From: Bacteroidales bacterium
GTDB lineage: Bacteria; Bacteroidota; Bacteroidia; Bacteroidales; UBA3663
DNA length: 13,285 bases
NCBI GenBank assembly: GCA_004557315.1
Contig: SFEH01000058.1
Span: 1-13,285, forward strand
Direction of reading: 5' to 3'
Shown: in pieces, positions 1 through 6,701 of the stretch
Position numbering within the stretch: the stretch's first letter is position 1
Layout of the letters: the number at the start of each line of letters is the position of its first letter
Made by a program: the position numbers and the translations under genes
The notes under the pieces: generated by a model
Database searches by the model: none
Told to the model about the DNA's origin: nothing
Seen by the model: only the letters and a program-made list of their open reading frames with translations

Positions 1-228
1 AAATTAGCTAAATTTATAGCCAATATATATTGAAAACCAATCAATTGCTCTTATCCTGGGAAATATGCTCCGGATTTCGTTCTTTTTGGTCAAATCCGAT
101 GTTTGTTGGGTAATATCATATGCACATCATTGCTATATATGTGCATCAATTTGCACAAACGATGCACTAAAAGTAGTGAAATGTGCAAATATTTGCTCTG
201 TTTCTTAATTTTTGTATAAATTGTTTAG
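1..228. other. gene-free upstream region
   Basis: I see no credible gene here. It is A/T-rich and holds a 7-bp inverted repeat CGGATTT (71-77) / AAATCCG (92-98) with a 14-nt loop. That repeat could be the remains of a terminator for a gene left of the window, but no T-run follows it. From 120 onward it holds the TGCAC/GTGCA half-site cluster listed separately. Together with the promoter and leader of the next gene it makes up the first 318 bases. Confidence 0.5.
120..196. promoter_or_regulatory. cluster of TGCAC/GTGCA half-sites, candidate operator
   Basis: Five TGCAC or GTGCA pentamers lie at 121-125, 141-145, 152-156, 163-167 and 183-187; a sixth (235-239) overlaps the promoter. They form overlapping inverted repeats: ATGCACAT (120-127)/ATGTGCAT (139-146), GTGCATC (141-147)/GATGCAC (161-167), ATTTGCAC (149-156)/GTGCAAAT (183-190), plus the perfect 12-bp palindrome GCAAATATTTGC (185-196). 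The cluster ends about 30 bp upstream of the -7 element, which suits a transcription factor site. The factor is unknown and the regulatory role is inference. Confidence 0.4.
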
Positions 229-236
229 TAACTTTG
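229..236 (+). promoter_or_regulatory. Bacteroidetes -7 element for the outer-membrane protein gene
   Basis: TAACTTTG matches the Bacteroidetes -7 consensus TAnnTTTG. No TTTG -33 element lies at the usual 19-21 bp spacing; the nearest TTTG (211-214) is 14 bp away. Transcription would start near 243, giving a leader of about 75 nt. Confidence 0.6.
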
Positions 237-270
237 CACCACGAAAACATCAGGTAATGTATTAAACTGG

Positions 271-300
271 TTGACAAATCTACAAAATTCAGGTTGTCAA
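271..300 (+). other. inverted repeat in the 5' leader of the outer-membrane protein gene
   Basis: TTGACAA (271-277) and TTGTCAA (294-300) are perfect inverted arms around a 16-nt loop, ending 18 nt before the chosen ATG. The next bases up to the ATG are almost pure A/T. It could be an mRNA hairpin or a DNA operator; its location inside the predicted leader is all that supports a role. Confidence 0.3.
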
Positions 301-318
301 AATAAATATTTATATAAT

Positions 319-1833
319 ATGAGAAAGCAACTAACTACAATTGCAATAGCATTTGCAACAGCTGTTCCTTCTGCCTTGGCGGGAGGTCTTGTAACCAACA
401 CCAATCAGAATGCCGCATACCTGCGCTTGATGTGTCAGGACGGTATCATCGATCTCTCTGGTCTCTATGCCAATCCTGCAGGTACGGCATTCCTCAAGCC
501 AGGTCATCATTTCAGTCTGAATCTTCAGAACGCCAAGCAGAGCCGCAACATCGAGACTTCATTCCCTCTCTTTGCGCTCAATGGCAAGAATCCAAACACT
601 ACTCATAGATTCGAGGGCGATGCCTATGCTCCTGTCATTCCTTCGTTCCACTACAGCTACAACACCGAAGGCAAGTGGAGCTTCAACTTGAACTTCGCTC
701 TTGGCGGTGGCGGCGGAAAGTGTGAGTTTGACAATGGTCTCGGTTCGTTCGAGGCTCTCTATGCCGGCACCCTCAATCAGAAGGTCCCAACCGATGTCAA
801 GGCTCAGCTCTTGCAGGTTCTCCCTGGCAAGATTGCCGCTGGTCTTGTGCAGGCAGGTGTTCCTGAGCCATACGCTTCGCAGCTCGCAGGTACAGTCGAT
901 CCAAAATGCGATTTGACTGGCTATGACCTCAATGCCTACATGAAGGGCAAGCAGTATTACTTCGGTCTCAGTCTTGGTGCTACCTACAAGCTCCGCGACA
1001 ATCTCGCAGTCTTCGCTGGCGCACGTGTGGTTTATGCAATGTGCAACTACAACGGATTCGTCGATGATATCAAGGCTACATATAAATATGTGTATGATGT
1101 GCCAGCCAATGCTGCTCTCGGTTTCCCTGGAACAAAGGGCGAAGGTGCCGGCGAACTCGATCTCAATTCTAACAGCCTCGATCTCAATACCGACCAGAAG
1201 GGCTTTGGCGTGACTCCAATTGTAGGTATCGACTGGAAAATCAATGAGCACTGGAACGTAGCGTTCAAGTATGAGTTCAAGACCCGTATGCGTCTCAAGA
1301 ATAAGTCACAGATGAACGAGTTTGCTGCCTCGATGGCAGAGACCAACCCTGTACTCGGACAGTTTGCCGATGGCAAGAAGGTAGCAGCCGACATCCCATC
1401 TATCCATTCGTTCGGCGTGCAGTATAGCCCAATCCAGCCACTCCGCTTCAATGCAGGTTTCCGTTTCTATGGCGACAAGAAGGCAACACAGTATGGCAAC
1501 AAGCAGGACCTGATCGACCACAACACCTGGGAGGCTTCGGCAGGTGCTGAATACGACATCAACAAGTATCTCACAGTATCTTGCGGTTACCTGCGCACAC
1601 AGTATGGTCTCAGCGATGCCCACATGAACGACCTCAGCTTCAGCCTGTCGTCAAACAACATCGGTCTTGGCTTCCGCGTCAATGTCTCTGAGCGTTGCGC
1701 ACTCGACTGCGGCTACATGCAGACCTTCTATGAGGATCGCACAGTGGTTACTCCTTCGGCAGCAGGCAACAAGACCGACAACTACGAGCGCAAGAACCGC
1801 GTGTTTGGTATCGGCGTGACTCTCTCACTCTGA
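319..1833 (+). CDS. OmpP1/FadL/TodX-family outer-membrane transport protein
   Basis: A 504-residue protein predicted to form an outer-membrane beta-barrel for hydrophobic substrates such as long-chain fatty acids. I chose the ATG at 319 because it gives a clean signal peptide (basic MRKQ, hydrophobic core, cleavage probably after ALA at residue 21). The upstream in-frame TTG at 271 would add 16 residues ahead of that signal. The mature N-terminus has the family hallmark NPAGTAFL (about residues 52-59, the N-terminal hatch of FadL), followed by alternating polar/hydrophobic strands to the end (GIGVTLSL). It has its own promoter and a strong terminator, so it is probably monocistronic. Several cysteines (KCEF, KCDL, CALDC) are unusual for a barrel. 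Family assignment is fairly firm; the substrate is not visible. Confidence 0.85.
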   Translation: MRKQLTTIAIAFATAVPSALAGGLVTNTNQNAAYLRLMCQDGIIDLSGLYANPAGTAFLKPGHHFSLNLQNAKQSRNIETSFPLFALNGKNPNTTHRFEGDAYAPVIPSFHYSYNTEGKWSFNLNFALGGGGGKCEFDNGLGSFEALYAGTLNQKVPTDVKAQLLQVLPGKIAAGLVQAGVPEPYASQLAGTVDPKCDLTGYDLNAYMKGKQYYFGLSLGATYKLRDNLAVFAGARVVYAMCNYNGFVDDIKATYKYVYDVPANAALGFPGTKGEGAGELDLNSNSLDLNTDQKGFGVTPIVGIDWKINEHWNVAFKYEFKTRMRLKNKSQMNEFAASMAETNPVLGQFADGKKVAADIPSIHSFGVQYSPIQPLRFNAGFRFYGDKKATQYGNKQDLIDHNTWEASAGAEYDINKYLTVSCGYLRTQYGLSDAHMNDLSFSLSSNNIGLGFRVNVSERCALDCGYMQTFYEDRTVVTPSAAGNKTDNYERKNRVFGIGVTLSL

Positions 1834-1888
1834 TCGGTCAGTCCAAAAACGTCATAATCGAACCACTTTATTCAACAATATTACTTAT

Positions 1889-1937
1889 TGCTGTGTCAGC
1901 TCCGATTGTCAGGAACTGGCACAGCATTCTTTTTTTT
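1889..1937 (+). terminator. intrinsic terminator of the outer-membrane protein gene
   Basis: TGCTGTGTCAG (1889-1899) pairs with CTGGCACAGCA (1916-1926) over 11 bp with one G-U pair. TCC/GGA can extend the stem inward. The run TTCTTTTTTTT follows at 1927-1937. It lies 56 nt after the stop codon of the upstream gene and before the esterase promoter. Confidence 0.85.
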
Positions 1938-1955
1938 AAGAAATTTTTGACAAAA

Positions 1956-1987
1956 TTTGCACGATATTCAATAATCACTTATCTTTG
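1956..1987 (+). promoter_or_regulatory. full Bacteroidetes promoter for the esterase gene
   Basis: TTTG (1956-1959) and TATCTTTG (1980-1987) are separated by 20 bp, an exact match to the Bacteroidetes -33/-7 consensus. Transcription would start near 1994, leaving a leader of about 20 nt. It decides the start codon of the next gene: any start upstream of 1994 would not be on the transcript. Confidence 0.85.
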
Positions 1988-2012
1988 CGCAAGAATTTTA
2001 ACAGAAATTTCT

Positions 2013-3407
2013 ATGAATCGATTAATTAAGTACACAGCTTTTGCTACGCTTTTGGTCTTGTTCACTTCTTGTAAAGAAAGTGTTACCCCTACCTTGAATG
2101 TCGAGGGAGGAGATATAGTAGGAATTGAATTAGAGAATTCGGTTGTATATCGAGGCATACCATATGCTGCTCCTCCAGTGGGCGACCTTCGTTGGGCAAA
2201 GCCTCAGCCTGTTGCCGACTGGCAGGGCGTTCGCACTTGCGACACCTTTGGCAATGCCGCCATTCAGGCTAAGCACGACCCTAACGATGGAGTCTATGGC
2301 ACAGAGTTCTATGCCGAGGATGCTCCGATGAGCGAAGATTGTCTCTATCTCAACGTCTGGACTCCAAAGATGGCATCAGCTCACCCTGAGAAGAAACTGC
2401 CTGTTGCCGTATGGATCCATGGCGGAGCTTTCATGGCAGGCTGGGGTCACGAGATTGAGTTCGACGGCGATGCCTGGGCGAAGCGCAATGTGATCCTCGT
2501 CACCATAAACTACCGTCTCGGTCTCTATGGCTTCTTCTGCCATCCGCTGCTTTCAGCCGAGGACGAGAATGGCATTTCGGGCAATTACGGACTCTACGAC
2601 CAGGCCAAGGCCATCGAGTGGGTCTATAACAATATCAGCGAGTTTGGCGGCGATCCTGACAACATCACCATCTTCGGACAGAGTGCGGGAGCCATGAGTG
2701 TCAAGTATCAGGTGGCTTCGCCTGTCTCTCAACAGTTCATCTCCAAAGCCATCATCATGAGCGGTGGCGGTATTGGCGGTATTTCGCTCAACCAACCTGG
2801 CAATCAGGATCAGCTCGATGCTCCTGGCCTTGACATGATGAACATGGCAGGACTCTACACTCTCGAAGAGATGCGTGCAGCCACTCCTGAACAGCTCGAC
2901 AGCATCGTGCAGAACTATCAGAAGGTCATGCACCGTCAGCTCCCTATGCGTCCGCACAACGATGAAGTTTTCGCCCCTCTCTCGTTCGACGAGGCTGCGG
3001 CACAGAACGCCATTGCCGACATTCCTTATATGATAGGAGGCACAGCCGATGACCTTGCCAACCTCGACAAGGGCTGCGACAAGTTCGCATTCTTGCGCGA
3101 CAGTCTTTCAGAGCAGCCAACATTCGTCTATCTCTTCGACGCTCCTGCTCCAGGTGACGGACGTCCTTGTCTCGAGGGTTCGTTCCACAGTTCTGAACTC
3201 TGGTATGTGTTCAACACCCTCTCTCGCAGCTGGCGCCCATACTCTGATGCCGACCATGCCTTGAGCGATAAGATGGTCGATTACTGGACAAACTTCGCAA
3301 AGTTCGGCAACCCAAATGGCAATGTAAGCAGCCCATCTGCCAACGACAGCCTTGTATGGAAGCCATGCACTATCGAAGAGCCTTATATTCAGAAACTTTG
3401 CCGTTGA
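2013..3407 (+). CDS. lipoprotein type-B carboxylesterase
   Basis: A 464-residue alpha/beta hydrolase of the carboxylesterase/lipase type-B family, expected to hydrolyse carboxylic esters at the cell envelope. The ATG at 2013 is chosen because the promoter (1956-1987) and the preceding terminator lie inside the longer open frame. Residues 1-20 form a lipoprotein signal ending LFTSC, with Cys20 as the lipid attachment site. Visible family motifs are YRGIPYAAPPVGDLRW (about 46-61), oxyanion-hole HGGAF (136-140), nucleophile Ser224 in GQSAG, and His392 in SFHSSELWYVF. The usual acidic triad residue sits in a GTxxDEG motif; here that stretch reads GGTADDL (342-348), with Leu at the usual Glu position, so Asp346 or Asp347 must serve if the enzyme is active. 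CKES after the signal resembles Bacteroidetes surface-export signals. Substrate unknown. Confidence 0.85.
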   Translation: MNRLIKYTAFATLLVLFTSCKESVTPTLNVEGGDIVGIELENSVVYRGIPYAAPPVGDLRWAKPQPVADWQGVRTCDTFGNAAIQAKHDPNDGVYGTEFYAEDAPMSEDCLYLNVWTPKMASAHPEKKLPVAVWIHGGAFMAGWGHEIEFDGDAWAKRNVILVTINYRLGLYGFFCHPLLSAEDENGISGNYGLYDQAKAIEWVYNNISEFGGDPDNITIFGQSAGAMSVKYQVASPVSQQFISKAIIMSGGGIGGISLNQPGNQDQLDAPGLDMMNMAGLYTLEEMRAATPEQLDSIVQNYQKVMHRQLPMRPHNDEVFAPLSFDEAAAQNAIADIPYMIGGTADDLANLDKGCDKFAFLRDSLSEQPTFVYLFDAPAPGDGRPCLEGSFHSSELWYVFNTLSRSWRPYSDADHALSDKMVDYWTNFAKFGNPNGNVSSPSANDSLVWKPCTIEEPYIQKLCR

Positions 3408-3491
3408 GGTGTTAAGATGTTGAGGTGTGAAGGTGTTAAGATGTTAAGGCGCTTCGCTTGTTAAGGTGTTAAGATGTGAAGGTGTTAGGGT
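3408..3491 (+). repeat. 8-bp tandem repeat in the spacer
   Basis: The spacer is built from octamers of the form GRTGTKRA: GGTGTTAA (3408), GATGTTGA (3416), GGTGTGAA (3424), GGTGTTAA (3432), GATGTTAA (3440), a 17-bp interruption (3448-3464, GGCGCTTCGCTTGTTAA), then GGTGTTAA (3465), GATGTGAA (3473), GGTGTTAG (3481). The 13-mer GGTGTTAAGATGT recurs exactly at 3408, 3432 and 3465. The esterase stop codon (3405-3407) sits in a GTTGA that itself looks like the end of one unit. No gene or clear terminator lies in this spacer. Confidence 0.85.
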
Positions 3492-3494
3492 ATT

Positions 3495-4052
3495 ATGAAT
3501 GTTGAGAAGGCTAACATTAGACGTGAAATACGCGCACTTGTTGCACAGATGACTGAGGCAGAAAAGCTGTCTCAGTCATTGTGTATCTGCGAGCAGGTCA
3601 AGGCGATGGGAGAGTGGCAAGATGCCGACGATGTACTGCTCTATGCAGCCTTGCCCGATGAGGTTAGTCTATCTGCTTTGATTAGCAATGCCTTGGCAAA
3701 TGGCAAGCGAGTGTGGCTGCCTGTTGTCGATGGCGACAACCTGCGCATCCGGCAGTATAAAGACGGAATGACCGAGATGTCAGCAGGCTTCCATATCGAA
3801 GAACCCACACCCGATGCCCCTGAACTCCTGCCATCGGCCTATTCGCAGATTTCGTTGGCAATTATTCCTGGTCGAGCCTTCACTCCCGATGGCGACCGCC
3901 TTGGCCGAGGCAAAGGCTACTACGACCGCTTCCTCGCCCTCTATCATGGCACCACCATAGGCGTGGCTTTCTCATGTCAGATTTATAGTTCTCTTCCCAC
4001 CGACCCTTGGGATCGCCCACTAAATAAAATGATAGCACCTTTTCCAATTTAA
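3495..4052 (+). CDS. 5-formyltetrahydrofolate cyclo-ligase
   Basis: A 185-residue cytoplasmic enzyme that converts 5-formyl-THF plus ATP to 5,10-methenyl-THF, returning a dead-end folate to the one-carbon pool. The decisive motif is DRLGRGKGYYDRFL at about residues 134-147, preceded by IIPGRAFTPDG, as in the family's nucleotide/folate site. The N-terminal KANIRREIRAL is the typical opening helix, and the length matches the family. The ATG at 3495 begins directly after the octamer repeat, which supplies only weak purine-rich sequence (AGGG) as a possible ribosome site. It is 87 bp after the esterase and 57 bp before the B3/B4 gene, with no promoter or terminator seen between them, so co-transcription is plausible. 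Confidence 0.92.
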   Translation: MNVEKANIRREIRALVAQMTEAEKLSQSLCICEQVKAMGEWQDADDVLLYAALPDEVSLSALISNALANGKRVWLPVVDGDNLRIRQYKDGMTEMSAGFHIEEPTPDAPELLPSAYSQISLAIIPGRAFTPDGDRLGRGKGYYDRFLALYHGTTIGVAFSCQIYSSLPTDPWDRPLNKMIAPFPI

Positions 4053-4060
4053 ACTATTGT

Positions 4061-4105
4061 CTTTATCTCCTTTATCTTCATTAACTTCTTTATCTCCCTT
4101 TTTGA
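4061..4105 (+). repeat. 9-bp pyrimidine-rich tandem repeat in the spacer
   Basis: The spacer reads as nonamers: CTTTATCTC (4061), CTTTATCTT (4070), CATTAACTT (4079), CTTTATCTC (4088), then a degenerate CCTTTTTGA (4097). It starts 8 nt after the upstream stop codon and ends 4 nt before the next ATG, filling almost the whole spacer. Read on the other strand it is GAGATAAAG-like, but I see no gene there. Confidence 0.75.
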
Positions 4106-4109
4106 AAAT

Positions 4110-4781
4110 ATGAAAATTTCCGTTTCTGAAGAATTGCGCAACGCCTGCCCCGACTTTGTCGGCTGTGCCTTGTTCGCACCAATAAACAATACCGAGACCA
4201 ATGCCGACCTCTGGGCAGAGATTGGCGAAATGACCCGTTGGCTGCGCGACAACTTCACCATCGATACCGTGAAGCAGCGAAGCGGCATCCAAGCCACTCG
4301 ACAAGGCTATAAGCGATGCGGCAAGGAGCCCAACCGCTATCGTCCGTCGAACGAGCAGCTCTGCCGTCGTCTTCTGCAGGACAAGGACCTCTATGCCGTC
4401 AGCACCGTGGTCGATCTCATCAACCTTGCCTCGATACGTTTCGCCTACAGCATCGGCGGTTTCGATGCCGACAAGATAGTGGGCGAGAGCCTGACCTTGG
4501 GAATAGGGAAAGAGGGCGAGCCATACGAAGGCATTGGCCGTGGCGAAATCAACATCGCCGGCATGCCTGTCTATCGCGATGAGGTAGGAGGTGTAGGCAC
4601 GCCGACCAGCGACAACGAACGCACCAAGCTTTCCCTTTCGACCACCCATCTTCTCTGTCTCATCAACGGCTACGACGGCAACACAGCCGACACACGCGCC
4701 TGTGCCGAATACATCGGTGATCTCCTCGTCAGATATGCCTTCACCAAGCCCGAAGAGGTGGTAATAACAGAATACAGATAA
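4110..4781 (+). CDS. free-standing B3/B4 domain protein (PheRS editing-domain-like)
   Basis: A 223-residue protein of the B3/B4 family, named for the editing module of phenylalanyl-tRNA synthetase beta subunit, which hydrolyses mischarged Tyr-tRNA(Phe). Supporting blocks are RPSNEQLCRRLL (78-89), STVVDLINLASIRFAYSIGGFDADKI (98-123) and TPTSDNERTKLS (164-175), in the order and spacing of the family; no synthetase catalytic core is present. Known relatives include CtdA, a stand-alone deacylase acting on canavanyl-tRNA(Arg), so trans-editing of a mischarged tRNA is the favoured role; the substrate cannot be read from sequence. The ATG at 4110 follows an AAAAT stretch with no Shine-Dalgarno site. 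It is probably the last gene of the unit starting at the esterase. A long open frame on the opposite strand is a codon-bias shadow. Confidence 0.8.
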   Translation: MKISVSEELRNACPDFVGCALFAPINNTETNADLWAEIGEMTRWLRDNFTIDTVKQRSGIQATRQGYKRCGKEPNRYRPSNEQLCRRLLQDKDLYAVSTVVDLINLASIRFAYSIGGFDADKIVGESLTLGIGKEGEPYEGIGRGEINIAGMPVYRDEVGGVGTPTSDNERTKLSLSTTHLLCLINGYDGNTADTRACAEYIGDLLVRYAFTKPEEVVITEYR

Positions 4782-4833
4782 GGCAATGAACATTGCCCAT
4801 TGCTATGACTACTTAACATTCATTAGCAATTGG
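4782..4833 (+). other. two hairpins after the B3/B4 gene, possible weak terminator
   Basis: GGCAATG (4782-4788) and CATTGCC (4791-4797) form a perfect inverted repeat starting at the base after the stop codon. A second, bulged pair, ATTGCTATG (4799-4807) / CATTAGCAAT (4821-4830), follows. No strong T-run comes directly after either, only TATTTTT about ten bases on, so termination is uncertain; they may protect the 3' end. Confidence 0.4.
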
Positions 4834-4898
4834 CCACATAAATAGTATTTTTAAATAAGTATATGTGCCTCAAAGACACAACTTATCGGAAAATTGCC

Positions 4899-4906
4899 TA
4901 TCTTTG
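4899..4906 (+). promoter_or_regulatory. Bacteroidetes -7 element for the AspT-like transporter
   Basis: TATCTTTG followed by CACCC is a typical Bacteroidetes -7 element. I see no TTTG at the -33 spacing. The leader would be about 15 nt, ending in AAGGT just before the ATG at 4929. Confidence 0.7.
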
Positions 4907-4928
4907 CACCCGCTAAAGCAATTAAGGT

Positions 4929-6605
4929 ATGTGGTTTTATAATTTGTTCTTAGGGTCAGGTGTAGCCCATTCAATCATTCTTGTAGCGCTGGCAATAGCA
5001 CTCGGATTGCTTCTGTCGCGCATAAAGATCGCAGGTATCTCACTTGGAGTGACCTGGATTCTTTTTGTTGGAATCATCGCGAGCCACTTTGGGCTTGTCC
5101 TTGATTCAGAAACTTCCCACTTTGTCAAGGAGTTCGGCTTGATTCTGTTCATCTACAGCATCGGTATTCAGGTAGGACCTGGATTCTTCAGTTCATTCCG
5201 CAAAGGTGGTATTACGTTAAATCTTCTTGCATCGGGTATCATCCTTCTCGGTTCGGTCACAGCTTATGCTATCCATCTCATCACCGATACCGATCTCAAT
5301 GCGATGATTGGCGTGCTCTACGGAGCCGTTACCAATACCCCTGGACTTGGTGCAGCTCAGCAGACCTATAGCGACATGCACGACGGAGCGGTCAACTCTG
5401 TCTTCGCCCAGGGTTATGCCGTAGCCTATCCTCTTGGTGTCATCGGCATCATCCTCAGCATCGTGTTGCTCAAGATCATCTTCCGCATCGACTTCGGTCG
5501 TGAGCAGACGCTCTACATGGCCAACAACCGCAAGGACGCTGAGCAGCTAAAGGCAGTAACCATCGAGGTGTGCAACGAGGGTGTCGAAGGCAAGTCGATC
5601 AGCGATGTGCTCAATATCTCAGGACGCAACATCGTTGCAACCCGCATCATGCATAGCGAAAACGAGAATGTCGAGCTTGTCAACAACGAGACACGACTTC
5701 ACGTTGGCGACCGCATCTTCCTCGTAGTGGCTCCTCGCGACCTTGAAGCGCTTACTGCACTACTCGGACGACGCATCGACGAGATGGACCAGAAGCAGTG
5801 GGACAAGACAGAGCACAACGAGCTCGTATCTGAGCGACTCGTGGTCACCAATCCTAAGCTCAACGGACGTCGTCTCGGCGACCTCAAGCTCCGCCAGACG
5901 TTCAATATCACCATCACGCGTGTGCGTCGTGCCGGCACGGAGCTCATCGCCCAGCCATCGCTCATCCTTCAGCTTGGCGACCGACTGACCATCGTGGGAG
6001 ACAAGAACGACGTTCAGAAGCTCCATTCGCTCATTGGTGACTCGGTGAAGCGACTCGACGAGCCACAGCTCTTCGCTACCTTCATCGGCATCGCACTTGG
6101 TGTATTGCTCGGATCCATTCCAATCTTCTTCCCTGCAATGCCAGTGCCAGTCAAGCTCGGACTTGCAGGCGGACCACTCATCGTGTCGATCATCCTGAGC
6201 AATATCGGACCTCGTTTCCATCTCATCACCTATACCACGGCATCTGCCAATCTGCTCATGCGCCAGATAGGTATCTGCATGTTCATGGCTGCCGTAGGAC
6301 TCGGAGCAGGTGTGGGATTCGTTGATACAGTAATGAACGGAGGCTATTGGTGGGTTCTCTACGGCTTCATCATCACCTTCCTTCCATGTATCGTCATCGG
6401 TATCTTGGCGCGTGTAGTGTTCAAGAAGAACTATTTCACCATTGCAGGCATGATCAGCGGTGCAACCACCGATCCACCGGCATTGGCCTACAGCAACAGC
6501 ATCTGCGGCAACGACCAGGCATCAATCGCCTATTCGACCGTCTATCCGCTGTCAATGTTCCTGCGAGTACTCATGGCACAGCTCCTTGTACTCTGCGGAC
6601 TGTAA
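4929..6605 (+). CDS. AspT/YidE-YbjL-family transporter with two RCK_C (TrkA-C) domains
   Basis: A 558-residue inner-membrane transporter of the aspartate:alanine exchanger superfamily. Layout: about five membrane segments (residues 10-185), a cytoplasmic middle with two TrkA_C/RCK_C-like domains (about 205-285 and 295-375; note the paired LHVGDRIFLVV and LQLGDRLTIVG), then about five more segments (380-558). The two membrane halves are an internal duplication: GAVTNTPGLGAAQ (132-144) mirrors GATTDPPALAYSN (511-523), and YAVAYPLGVIG mirrors YSTVYPLSMFL. Full family length and intact. True substrates of the YidE branch are unknown; amino-acid or dicarboxylate exchange is inferred from AspT. It has its own promoter and is followed by hairpins before the MATE gene. 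Confidence 0.88.
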   Translation: MWFYNLFLGSGVAHSIILVALAIALGLLLSRIKIAGISLGVTWILFVGIIASHFGLVLDSETSHFVKEFGLILFIYSIGIQVGPGFFSSFRKGGITLNLLASGIILLGSVTAYAIHLITDTDLNAMIGVLYGAVTNTPGLGAAQQTYSDMHDGAVNSVFAQGYAVAYPLGVIGIILSIVLLKIIFRIDFGREQTLYMANNRKDAEQLKAVTIEVCNEGVEGKSISDVLNISGRNIVATRIMHSENENVELVNNETRLHVGDRIFLVVAPRDLEALTALLGRRIDEMDQKQWDKTEHNELVSERLVVTNPKLNGRRLGDLKLRQTFNITITRVRRAGTELIAQPSLILQLGDRLTIVGDKNDVQKLHSLIGDSVKRLDEPQLFATFIGIALGVLLGSIPIFFPAMPVPVKLGLAGGPLIVSIILSNIGPRFHLITYTTASANLLMRQIGICMFMAAVGLGAGVGFVDTVMNGGYWWVLYGFIITFLPCIVIGILARVVFKKNYFTIAGMISGATTDPPALAYSNSICGNDQASIAYSTVYPLSMFLRVLMAQLLVLCGL

Positions 6606-6630
6606 TAGTACTTAAGCATTAAGGTACTAT
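6605..6630 (+). other. hairpin at the stop codon of the AspT-like transporter
   Basis: ATAGTACTT (6605-6613) pairs with AAGGTACTAT (6622-6630 used) over 9 bp with one G-U pair and an 8-nt loop. It starts at the last base of the stop codon. The following sequence (ATAAATTTAT) is A/T-rich but not a T-run, so it may be a weak terminator or a 3'-end protecting hairpin. Confidence 0.4.
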
Positions 6631-6644
6631 ATAAATTTATTCCG

Positions 6645-6690
6645 AGGCTCCTTGTTTCCTTTTTCAGAAGCAAGGAACCTTTGTCTGTTT
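6645..6690 (+). terminator. hairpin with T-rich tail, possibly overlapping a promoter, before the MATE gene
   Basis: AGGCTCCTTG (6645-6654) and CAAGGAACCT (6671-6680) pair over 10 bp with one C-A mismatch and a 16-nt loop; TTGTCTGTTTTA follows. This looks like a weak terminator or attenuator. The same bases give CTTG (6651-6654), 21 bp, AACCTTTG (6676-6683), a near-match to TTTG/TAnnTTTG, which would start transcription about 12 nt before the MATE ATG. Both readings are tentative. Confidence 0.4.
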
Positions 6691-6701
6691 TATTGAAAGA
6701 T

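Noticed and set aside
271..318. Upstream TTG start adding 16 residues to the outer-membrane protein
   Set aside because: It would place a polar, non-signal stretch before a clean signal peptide, and it coincides with the arm of a leader inverted repeat.
1893..2012. 40-residue N-terminal extension of the esterase
   Set aside because: This stretch contains the previous gene's terminator and the esterase's own promoter, and it would bury the lipoprotein signal.
3408..3491. CRISPR array
   Set aside because: Units are 8 bp and tandem without unique spacers; no cas genes are present.
4020..4793. 257-codon open frame on the minus strand opposite the B3/B4 gene
   Set aside because: It mirrors a gene with clear family motifs; its translation shows no recognisable domain and starts in the downstream hairpin region.
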